64,000 nt of DNA from Pseudomonadota bacterium (GTDB taxonomy: Bacteria > Pseudomonadota > Alphaproteobacteria > Rhodobacterales > Rhodobacteraceae): assembly GCA_018240425.1 (NCBI GenBank), contig JAFEFU010000019.1:106824-170823 (forward strand), in the 5' to 3' direction. Below the pieces are notes generated by a model, which saw nothing but the letters and a program-made list of their open reading frames with translations, ran no database searches and was not told the origin of the DNA. This document shows, piece after piece, positions 57,657 to 64,000 of this stretch. Every line of letters starts with the position of its first letter. The stretch's first letter is position 1. The position numbers and the translations under genes are program-made.

Positions 57657-58489
57657 CACGCGTCTCCCTTGCGCAGCATCCGGTCAAGGACGATCGCCAC
57701 CACCACGATGACGAAGCCCGATTCAAAGCCCTTGGCGGCGTTCACCGACTGGAGCGCGCGCATGACCGGGATGCCCAGGCCGTTGGCCCCGACCATCGCC
57801 GAGATGACGACCATCGACAGCGAGAGCATGATCGTCTGGTTCAGGCCGGTCATGATCTGGGGCAGGGCATAGGGCAGCTCGGCCTTGTAAAGCACCTGCC
57901 GCCGGGTCGCGCCGAAGGCGGTCAGCGCCTCGATCAGCGCGCTTGGCGTGCTCGACACCCCGAGGTGGGTCAGCCGGATCGGCGCCGGCAGCACGAAGAT
58001 CACCGTCGCGATGAGGCCCGGCACCATGCCGAGGCCGAAGAACACGATCGCCGGGATCAGGTAGACGAAGGTGGGCAGGGTCTGCATCAGGTCGAGGATC
58101 GGGCTCATCGCCTGATAAAGCCTTGGCCGGTGGGCGGCGGCGATGCCGATCGGGACGCCCGCGCCCATGCAGACCATGCACGAGGCGAGGATCAGCGTCA
58201 GGCTTTCGGTCGTCTCCTTCCAGTAGCCCTGGTTGATGATGAACAGGAACCCGAGCGCCACGCCCAGGCAGATCTTCCAGTTGCGCTGAAGATACCAGGT
58301 CAGGGCGACGAAGACCGCGATCACCAGAAGCGGCGGCGGCGTTTGCAGCACCCACAGGATGCCGTCGACAAGCCCCTGCAGAAAGACGGCGATCGTGTCG
58401 AAGAAGCCGCTCATGTGGCCCTTCATCCAGTCGAACGCCACCTTCGACCAGGCGCCTATCGGGATCCTGTGCTCGATCAGCCAGTCCAT
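57656..58489 (-). CDS. choW: Choline ABC transporter permease ChoW
   Basis: The 277-residue permease has six membrane helices and the ProW/ChoW signatures PILDLMQTLPTFVYLIPAIVFFGLGMVPG and EALTAFGATRRQVLYKAELPYALPQIMTGLNQTIMLSLSMVVISAMVG (EAA loop). The start MDWLIEHRIPIG at 58489 has GGGGGG before it and is preferred over the ATG at 58534. A strong hairpin lies 51 bases upstream, between choX and choW. Confidence 0.95.
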   Translation of the reverse strand: MDWLIEHRIPIGAWSKVAFDWMKGHMSGFFDTIAVFLQGLVDGILWVLQTPPPLLVIAVFVALTWYLQRNWKICLGVALGFLFIINQGYWKETTESLTLILASCMVCMGAGVPIGIAAAHRPRLYQAMSPILDLMQTLPTFVYLIPAIVFFGLGMVPGLIATVIFVLPAPIRLTHLGVSSTPSALIEALTAFGATRRQVLYKAELPYALPQIMTGLNQTIMLSLSMVVISAMVGANGLGIPVMRALQSVNAAKGFESGFVIVVVAIVLDRMLRKGDA

Positions 58490-58539
58490 GTCCCCCCCGG
58501 GCATCTCTGCCGCGCGTCCCCGCGGCCTTGTCATGCGAA

Positions 58540-58566
58540 AGGGCCCCGGAAAGGTTCCGGGGCCCT
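58540..58566 (-). terminator. Strong hairpin between choX and choW
   Basis: A perfect 12-bp stem (AGGGCCCCGGAA/TTCCGGGGCCCT) with a 3-base loop lies 13 bases after choX. It has no T-run and likely acts as a partial terminator or 3' stabiliser that keeps choX mRNA in excess of choWV, as is common for binding-protein genes. Confidence 0.6.
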
Positions 58567-58578
58567 GCTATCTAGCAA

Positions 58579-59505
58579 TCACTTCACCGCGGCTTCGACC
58601 GCGGCGACCGCATCCTTGCCGTCCTTGGTCGTCACACCGGCCAGCCAGGGCTTCCATGCGTCGGGGTTGGCCGCGACCCAGGCCTTGGCCGCGTCGTTGG
58701 GATCGGCGCCCTTGTCGAGGATCGCGCCCATGATCTCGTTCTCCATGCCCAGCGAGAAGACCAGGTTCTCCAGAAGCTTGCCCACGTTCGGGCATTCCTT
58801 GACATAGCCCGCGCGGGTGTTGGTGTAGACCGTCGCGCCCCCGAAGTTCGGGCCGAAATAGTCATCCCCGCCGGTCAGGTAGGTCATCTTGAAGTTCTTG
58901 TTCATCGGGTGGGGTTCCCAGCCGAGGAAGACGATGGCCTTGCCGTCCTTGTCGGCACGCTCGACCTGCGCCAGCATCCCCTGTTCCGAGCTTTCGACCA
59001 GCTCCATGTTCTTCATGCCGAAGGCGTCCTTGCCGATCATGTCGAGGATCAGCTTGTTGCCGTCGTTGCCGGCCTCGATCCCGTAGATCTTGCCGTCGAG
59101 GTCGGCCGCGTGCTTGGCGATGTCGGAGAAGTCCTTGATCCCCAGCTCGGCGCCCTTGGCGTTGGTGGCCAGCGTGTACTTGGCACCCTCGAGGTTGGCG
59201 CGCACCGTGTCGACGGTCTTGGCGTCGTGGTAGGGCTTGATGTTCGATTCCATCGTCGGCATCCAGTTGCCGAGGAACACGTCGATGTCGCCCTTGGCCA
59301 GCCCCTCGTAGGTCACAGGCACCGAGAGAACCTGGGTTTCCGTGTCATAGCCGAGCGCCTTGGCGATCAGCGAGGTGACGGCGGTGGTCGAAGTGATGTC
59401 GGTCCAGCCGACATCCGAGAAGGTGATCTTGTCGCAGCCCGCCGAAAGGGCGGGCGTCGCCAGTGCGAGGACCGCCGAGGCAAGCAGGATCGAGCGCAGT
59501 TTCAT
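58579..59505 (-). CDS. choX: Choline-binding periplasmic protein ChoX
   Basis: The 308-residue OpuAC-type binding protein has a signal peptide (MKLRSILLASAVLALATPALSA) and the domain signatures SDVGWTDITSTTAVTSLIAKALGY, DIDVFLGNWMPTMESNIKPY, GIEAGNDGNKLILDMIG and FLGWEPHPMN. It resembles Sinorhizobium ChoX (about 310 aa). It leads the minus-strand operon and is divergent from betI. Confidence 0.96.
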   Translation of the reverse strand: MKLRSILLASAVLALATPALSAGCDKITFSDVGWTDITSTTAVTSLIAKALGYDTETQVLSVPVTYEGLAKGDIDVFLGNWMPTMESNIKPYHDAKTVDTVRANLEGAKYTLATNAKGAELGIKDFSDIAKHAADLDGKIYGIEAGNDGNKLILDMIGKDAFGMKNMELVESSEQGMLAQVERADKDGKAIVFLGWEPHPMNKNFKMTYLTGGDDYFGPNFGGATVYTNTRAGYVKECPNVGKLLENLVFSLGMENEIMGAILDKGADPNDAAKAWVAANPDAWKPWLAGVTTKDGKDAVAAVEAAVK

Positions 59506-59526
59506 CAGTTGGTCTCCCCGTTTTCA

Positions 59527-59546
59527 TTAATTGATGGATCAATTAA
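59527..59546. promoter_or_regulatory. BetI-type operator, choX side
   Basis: A perfect 20-base palindrome, TTAATTGAT-GG-ATCAATTAA, lies 21 bases upstream of the choX ATG. Its core ATTGA-N4-TCAAT is shared with the second site at 59671. BetI (TetR family) sites of this kind are known near bet genes. Confidence 0.75.
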
Positions 59547-59670
59547 CTTCATTCCCGACCTTCCGCGCAAGGAAAATCTTCGCTGCCCCGCCGGGAAGTT
59601 CGTCGGTCGGGCGCCAGCCTAACCCATCCGGGCGATAAGGCAATCGCCGCCGGGCCGCGCTTTTTTCTTG

Positions 59671-59684
59671 ATTGACGAGTCAAT
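59671..59684. promoter_or_regulatory. BetI-type operator, betI side
   Basis: A perfect palindrome, ATTGAC-GA-GTCAAT, lies 44 bases upstream of the betI ATG and overlaps a possible -35 TTGACG (59672-59677). It shares the ATTGA-N4-TCAAT core with the choX-side site. Confidence 0.72.
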
Positions 59685-59728
59685 AAAGGTTCTTGTAGCG
59701 GTAGTTTTCCGAAAGCAGGGACAGGACG

Positions 59729-60310
59729 ATGCCCAAGGTGGGAATGGAGCCGATCCGCAAGGCGGCGCTGGTCAAGGCGACGATCGTCGAGATCGGGCGC
59801 ACCGGCTCGCTTGACGTGACGGTCAGCCAGATCGCCAAGCGCGCCGGCATGTCCTCGGCGCTGGCGCACCATTATTTCGGCTCGAAAGAGCAGATATTCC
59901 TCGCCGCCATGCGCCATATCCTGACGCTCTACGGCGCCGAGGTGCGCGGCGCGCTGGCGATGGCCGGCACCCCGCAAGAGCGTCTGCGCGGCATCGTCCG
60001 CGCCAGCTTCTCTGCGGTGAACTTCCGGCGCGAGGTGATCAGCGCCTGGCTGAACTTCTATGTCCTCGCCCAGACCCTGCCCGAGGCCAAGCGCCTTCTG
60101 CGGATCTATCAGCGCCGCCTGCACACCAACCTGTGCCACGACCTGAGGAAGATCGTGGGCGCGCGCGCCGACGATGTGGCGCGCGGGCTGGGGGCGGTGA
60201 TCGACGGCGTCTATATCCGCGAGGCGCTGAAGCAATCCTCGCCCGACGGCGACGGCGCCGTGTCGATGGCGCTGACCTATCTTTCCCTCGAACTGGAGGC
60301 GCGCGCATGA
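59729..60310 (+). CDS. betI: TetR-family choline-responsive repressor BetI
   Basis: The 193-residue TetR regulator starts [57 protein letters not shown] (HTH), matching BetI. It should repress the bet genes and probably choXWV, with choline as inducer, through the two palindromes in the divergent region. Its stop overlaps the betB start (ATGA). Confidence 0.96.
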   Translation: MPKVGMEPIRKAALVKATIVEIGRTGSLDVTVSQIAKRAGMSSALAHHYFGSKEQIFLAAMRHILTLYGAEVRGALAMAGTPQERLRGIVRASFSAVNFRREVISAWLNFYVLAQTLPEAKRLLRIYQRRLHTNLCHDLRKIVGARADDVARGLGAVIDGVYIREALKQSSPDGDGAVSMALTYLSLELEARA

Positions 60311-61761
60311 TCGCCCAGCCCAAGGCCAGCCATTTCATCGACGGCCGCCATGTCGAGGATGCCGCCGGCGCCCCGATCGACGTGATCTTCCCGGCGACCG
60401 GCGAGGTGATCGCGCGCGTCCACGAGGCGACGCCCGCCGTCATCGAGCGCGCCCTCGCCTCGGCTGCGCGCGCCCAGAAGGAATGGGCGCGGGTCAAGCC
60501 GGTCGAGCGCGCACGAATCCTGCGCCGCGCCGCCGACCTGATCCGCGACCGCAACCAAGAGCTTTCGGAACTCGAGACGCTCGACACCGGCAAGCCGATC
60601 CAGGAAACCACGGTGGCCGATGCCGCCTCGGGCGCCGACGCGCTGGAGTATTTCGCCGGCCTCGCCCCGACCGTGACCGGCGAGACCATGCCGCTCGGCC
60701 GCGATTTCGTCTACACGGTGCGCGAGCCCCTGGGCGTCTGCGTCGGAATCGGCGCCTGGAACTATCCGACCCAGATCGCCTGCTGGAAGGGCGCGCCGGC
60801 CCTGGCCTTCGGCAATGCGATGATCTTCAAGCCCTCGGAAACCACGCCCCTGTCGGCCCTGAAGGTGGCCGAGATCCTGCACGAGGCGGGCCTTCCCGCC
60901 GGGCTTTACAACGTCGTGCAGGGGCGCGGCGCGGTCGGCGCGGTCCTGGTCAGCGATCCGCGCGTGGCCAAGGTGTCGCTGACCGGTTCGGTCCCCACCG
61001 GGCGCAAGGTCTACGCGCTGGCCGCCGAGGGCATCCGCCATGTGACGATGGAGCTGGGCGGCAAGTCGCCCCTCATCATCTTCGACGACGCCAATCTGGA
61101 AAACGCCGTGGGCGGGGCGCTGATGGCCAACTTCTATTCGTCCGGGCAGGTCTGCTCGAACGGCACCCGCGTCTTTGTCCAGAAGGGCATCAAGGACCGC
61201 TTCCTCGCCCGCCTGAAGGAACGGACCGAGGCGATCCGCCTGGGCGACCCGCGCGACCCGGACACCCAGATGGGGCCGCTGGTGTCGGCGGCGCAGCTCG
61301 ACAAGGTTCTGGGCTACATCGAGGCCGGCAAGCGCGAGGGCGCGCGGCTGGTGACGGGCGGTCATCGCGCCGGACCGAACAGCGGCTGGTTCATCGCGCC
61401 GACCGTCTTTGCCGACGTGACCGACGAGATGGTGATCGCACGCGAGGAGATCTTCGGCCCGGTGATGGCAGTGCTGGACTTCGAACATGAGGAAGATGTC
61501 GTAAGGCGGGCGAATGCCACGGAATTCGGCCTGTCAGCCGGGGTATTCACCGGCGATCTGGCCCGCGGGCACCGGGTGGTGGCCGCGCTCGAGGCCGGCA
61601 CCTGTTGGATCAACGCCTACAACCTGACGCCGGTCGAGACGCCGTTCGGCGGATCAAAGCAGTCGGGCGTCGGGCGCGAGAATTCCAAGGCGGCGATCGA
61701 GCACTACACGCAGGTGAAGTCGGTCTATGTGAACCTGGGCGACGTGGACGCGCCCTATTGA
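60307..61761 (+). CDS. betB: Betaine aldehyde dehydrogenase BetB
   Basis: The 484-residue NAD(P)-dependent aldehyde dehydrogenase oxidises betaine aldehyde to glycine betaine. The catalytic residues are E249 (TMELGGKSP) and C283 ([14 protein letters not shown]). [27 protein letters not shown] and ARE(E)IFGPVM are typical. It overlaps betI by 4 bases, and its stop shares a base with the small ORF. Confidence 0.97.
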   Translation: MIAQPKASHFIDGRHVEDAAGAPIDVIFPATGEVIARVHEATPAVIERALASAARAQKEWARVKPVERARILRRAADLIRDRNQELSELETLDTGKPIQETTVADAASGADALEYFAGLAPTVTGETMPLGRDFVYTVREPLGVCVGIGAWNYPTQIACWKGAPALAFGNAMIFKPSETTPLSALKVAEILHEAGLPAGLYNVVQGRGAVGAVLVSDPRVAKVSLTGSVPTGRKVYALAAEGIRHVTMELGGKSPLIIFDDANLENAVGGALMANFYSSGQVCSNGTRVFVQKGIKDRFLARLKERTEAIRLGDPRDPDTQMGPLVSAAQLDKVLGYIEAGKREGARLVTGGHRAGPNSGWFIAPTVFADVTDEMVIAREEIFGPVMAVLDFEHEEDVVRRANATEFGLSAGVFTGDLARGHRVVAALEAGTCWINAYNLTPVETPFGGSKQSGVGRENSKAAIEHYTQVKSVYVNLGDVDAPY

Positions 61762-61898
61762 TGGCCGGGGTCGCAACCTTTGCCGAACGGGCCGGGGCCT
61801 GCGCGCCGATCCGCGGGCCAGCACCCTTTCCGGCCGCGGCGGGCGGCAATGTCGGGCTTGCGGATTTCACCGCGCTGACCGGGACGGAGCGGGATTGA
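61761..61898 (+). CDS. Possible small protein (45 aa) bridging betB and betA
   Basis: The 45-residue frame [45 protein letters not shown] starts on the betB stop (TGATG) and stops 1 base into an ATG in the betA frame (TGATG). The exact double overlap suggests that ribosomes pass through all three. No domain or transmembrane segment is seen. It may just couple translation, or encode a real micro-protein. Confidence 0.4.
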   Translation: MAGVATFAERAGACAPIRGPAPFPAAAGGNVGLADFTALTGTERD

Positions 61899-61909
61899 TG
61901 GGGGTGGCG

Positions 61910-63574
61910 ATGGAAGCCGATTATGTGATCGTGGGTGCGGGCTCGGCGGGCTGCGCGATGGCCTACCGGCTGAGCGAGGCCGGCCGCAAGGTGCTGGTCA
62001 TCGAACATGGCGGCAGCGACGCGGGCCCCTTCATCCAGATGCCCGGCGCGCTGTCCTATCCGATGAACATGCCGATCTACGACTGGGGCTTCCGCACCGA
62101 GCCCGAGCCGCACCTGGGCGGGCGCACGCTCGCCACCCCGCGCGGCAAGGTGGTGGGCGGCTCGTCCTCGATCAACGGCATGGTGTTCGTGCGCGGCCAT
62201 GCCCGCGACTTCGACCACTGGGCAGAAGAGGGGGCGGCGGGCTGGTCCTATGCCGATGTCCTTCCCTATTTCCGGCGGATGGAGACCTGGCACGGCGGCA
62301 AGGATGCCGGCCGCGAGGGCAGCGAGTTCCGCGGCACCTCGGGCCCCCTGCACGTCACCCGCGGCCCGCGCAGCAACCCCTTGTTCAACGCCTTCGTCGA
62401 GGCCGGCCGCCAGGCCGGCTACGAGGCGACCGCCGACTACAACGGCGAAAAGCAGGAAGGCTTCGGGCCGATGGAGGCGACGATCTGGAAGGGCCGGCGC
62501 TGGTCGGCGGCCAATGCCTATCTGAAGCCGGCGCTGAAGAACGGCCGCTGCCGCGTTGTGCGCGCCTTCGCCCGCCGGGTGGTGATCGAGAACGGCCGGG
62601 CCATCGGCGTCGAGATCGCGCGCGGGGGCCGCGTCGACGTGGTCAAGGCCGGGGCCGAGGTGATCCTTGCCGCCTCGTCGATCAACACTCCGAAGCTGCT
62701 GATGCTGTCGGGGATCGGCGCGGCCGAACAGCTGATGGGGCACGGGATTGCGGTGGTGGCGAACCGCCCCGGCGTTGGCGCGAACCTGCAGGACCATATG
62801 GAAATCTACATGCAGTTCGCCTCGAAACTGCCTGTCACGCTTTACAAATACTGGAACCTCTGGGGCAAGGCGATCGTCGGCGCGCAGTGGCTGTTCACCG
62901 GCACCGGGATCGGCGCCTCGAACCAGTTCGAAAGCTGCGCCTTCATCCGTTCGGACAAGGGCGTGGACTATCCCGACATCCAGTACCATTTCCTGCCGAT
63001 CGCGGTGCGCTATGACGGCAAGGCGGCAGCCGAGGGCCACGGCTTCCAGGCCCATGTCGGGCCGATGCGCTCGAAGTCGCGGGGCGCGGTCACGCTTCGC
63101 TCGGCCGATCCCGCCGATCCGCCGCGCATCTTCTTCAACTACATGTCGCATCCCGACGACTGGGCCGACTTCCGCAAATGCGTGCGGCTCACCCGCGAGA
63201 TCTTCGCCCAGGCGGCGATGGAGCCCTACATGAAGTCCGAGATCCAGCCGGGGCCGGGCTGCCGGAGCGACGAGGAGATCGACGCCTTCATCCGCGAGCA
63301 CGCCGAAAGCGCCTATCATCCCTGCGGCACCGCGCGCATGGGGCGGCGCGACGATCCCCTTGCCGTGGTCGACCCCGAATGCCGGGTGATCGGGGTCGAG
63401 GGGCTGCGGGTGGCCGACAGCTCGATCTTCCCGCGCGTCACCAACGGCAACCTCAACGCGCCCTCGATCATGACCGGCGAGAAGGCGGCCGACCACATCC
63501 TGGGCAAGGGAATGCTGGCGCCCGCCAACTCGGCGCCGTGGAGCAATCCGCGCTGGCAGATGGCGCAGCGGTAA
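61910..63574 (+). CDS. betA: Choline dehydrogenase BetA
   Basis: The 554-residue GMC flavoenzyme oxidises choline to betaine aldehyde. It has the FAD motif [37 protein letters not shown], the GMC signature 2 [19 protein letters not shown], and the active-site block [13 protein letters not shown]. Start MEADYVIVG (61910) is chosen as GGGGG lies 5 bases upstream; the ATG at 61898 is an alternative. The length agrees with E. coli BetA (556). Confidence 0.96.
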   Translation: MEADYVIVGAGSAGCAMAYRLSEAGRKVLVIEHGGSDAGPFIQMPGALSYPMNMPIYDWGFRTEPEPHLGGRTLATPRGKVVGGSSSINGMVFVRGHARDFDHWAEEGAAGWSYADVLPYFRRMETWHGGKDAGREGSEFRGTSGPLHVTRGPRSNPLFNAFVEAGRQAGYEATADYNGEKQEGFGPMEATIWKGRRWSAANAYLKPALKNGRCRVVRAFARRVVIENGRAIGVEIARGGRVDVVKAGAEVILAASSINTPKLLMLSGIGAAEQLMGHGIAVVANRPGVGANLQDHMEIYMQFASKLPVTLYKYWNLWGKAIVGAQWLFTGTGIGASNQFESCAFIRSDKGVDYPDIQYHFLPIAVRYDGKAAAEGHGFQAHVGPMRSKSRGAVTLRSADPADPPRIFFNYMSHPDDWADFRKCVRLTREIFAQAAMEPYMKSEIQPGPGCRSDEEIDAFIREHAESAYHPCGTARMGRRDDPLAVVDPECRVIGVEGLRVADSSIFPRVTNGNLNAPSIMTGEKAADHILGKGMLAPANSAPWSNPRWQMAQR

Positions 63575-63640
63575 GGGGCGCTGCCCCCCCTTTGGCCTGC
63601 GGCCAAATTCACCCCGGAGTGCTTCGCCAGGGGAAAAGGC
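63575..63640 (+). repeat. REP-like element, copy 2, and betA terminator
   Basis: It begins GGGGC-GCT-GCCCC (63575-63587), then a perfect TTTGGCC-TGC-GGCCAAA hairpin (63591-63607), then CCCCGGAGTGCTTCGCCAGGGG. The order resembles the element at 38968-39014. It directly follows the betA stop, so it may also terminate transcription. Confidence 0.55.
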
Positions 63641-63652
63641 GCCGGCCCGGGC

Positions 63653-63842
63653 TCAGCGCCCCGGCGCGCCGGCATGGAGGCGGGCGAGGGCGGCCTCGCA
63701 CAGGCCGAGCGGCTCCCACTGGCAACCCTGGCAGAGGGTCTTGAGGCTGCCGGGCGGCACATTGGCGCGGATGCGTGCCCGCGCCTCGCCCCAGGTCAGG
63801 CGCTCGTGCGGGTCGAGCTTCAGCGCGGCGGCATGGTGGACC
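63653..63842 (-). pseudogene. 3' remnant of a DUF1284-like gene, cut by an IS element
   Basis: The minus-strand frame ends at TGA 63655-63653 and reads back through LCQGCQWEPLGLCEAALARLHAG, RLTWGEARARIRANVPPGSLKT and LDPHE to about 63842, where IS sequence begins. The cysteine cluster CxGCxWxPLxxC at the C-terminus is typical of DUF1284 proteins. No start exists on this side, so the gene is cut by the insertion. Confidence 0.6.
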
Positions 63843-64000
63843 TGTCACGGTTTGGTGCCGCTCCTTTGAACACGTAATGTGCGGCAAAGGAGATGAATTA
63901 TGGGCACATTCAGGACGGGTGAATTTCGCAAGGATGCGGTGCGTATCGCCCTGACGAGCGGGCTTTCTCGGCGTCAGGTTGCAGATGATCTGGGGGTCGG
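63843..64000 (+). mobile_element. Left end of an IS3-like insertion sequence, truncated by the window
   Basis: The element starts about 63843 with TGTCACGGTTTGG, a possible left terminal repeat, followed by the transposase OrfA reading frame on the plus strand. It interrupts the DUF1284-like gene. The right end and target duplication are outside the window. Confidence 0.65.
63900..64000 (+). CDS. IS3-family transposase OrfA, N-terminal fragment
   Basis: The frame from ATG 63900 encodes MGTFRTGEFRKDAVRIALTSGLSRRQVADDLGVG and continues past the window edge. The pattern (F(R/K)xxAVxIAL...GLSxxxVAxDLGVG) is the N-terminal helix-turn-helix of IS3-family OrfA. GGAGATGAATT precedes the ATG. The IS3 subgroup cannot be set from 33 residues. 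Confidence 0.8.
   Translation, partial: MGTFRTGEFRKDAVRIALTSGLSRRQVADDLGV

Overview
This 64 kb window is high-GC DNA with dense, tightly overlapping operons. It looks like a chromosomal segment of an alphaproteobacterium of the Rhodobacteraceae type. Supporting signs are a one-cysteine IscR heading a suf operon, a one-cysteine DksA, a GTTC-N7-GTTC LexA-type box, a choXWV/betIBA choline locus, an IalB-family protein, and short GGGC-loop-GCCC repeat elements at gene ends. The genus cannot be fixed from the sequence alone. No CRISPR array, prophage, rRNA or replication origin was seen. Mobile DNA is evident only at the right edge.

Region 1 to 14 kb is mainly housekeeping: a corrinoid methyl-transfer protein, a radical SAM protein of the SplB/PA0069 type with an SOS-like box, tandem UspA proteins, alaS, an Lrp regulator divergent from a small membrane protein and a class II amidotransferase, typA, and icd followed one base later by a DUF4268 gene. 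An orphan sugar-type methyltransferase comes next. From 14 to 25 kb, a three-gene set (alpha/beta hydrolase, small protein, HD protein) faces away from the iscR-suf operon. That operon runs iscR, cysteine desulfurase, sufB, FkbM methyltransferase, membrane protein, sufC, sufD, two membrane proteins, sufS, glycosyltransferase-like gene, mostly with 1 to 4 base overlaps. The two carbohydrate-type genes inside it are the oddest feature of the window.

From 25 to 38 kb lie a lipid-anchored subtilase autotransporter, tRNA-Arg(CCG), an amino-acid ABC binding protein with an unusually long permease, divergent YcbK-like (DUF882) and YcbB-like L,D-transpeptidase genes, an lpxD-ACP-ketosynthase operon, an IalB protein, and an intergenic region with a good candidate for a small RNA of about 75 nt. 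From 37 to 55 kb there are a HerA/DUF853 ATPase, a CoxE-type VWA protein and MoxR ATPase separated by a DUF2927 lipoprotein, dksA, a FAD monooxygenase, two secreted proteins sharing a C...GxxW...C motif around a YidB gene, guaD, mgtE, 5-formyl-THF cyclo-ligase, a YmdB-type phosphoesterase, transporters and yebC.

From 55 to 64 kb an ArgP-type regulator is divergent from its LysE/ArgO exporter. Then comes the choline-to-glycine-betaine locus: choX-choW-choV (uptake) divergent from betI-betB-(small ORF)-betA (oxidation). Two near-identical ATTGA-N4-TCAAT palindromes lie in the shared control region, a likely BetI circuit. At the right edge an IS3-like element interrupts the 3' part of a DUF1284-like gene.
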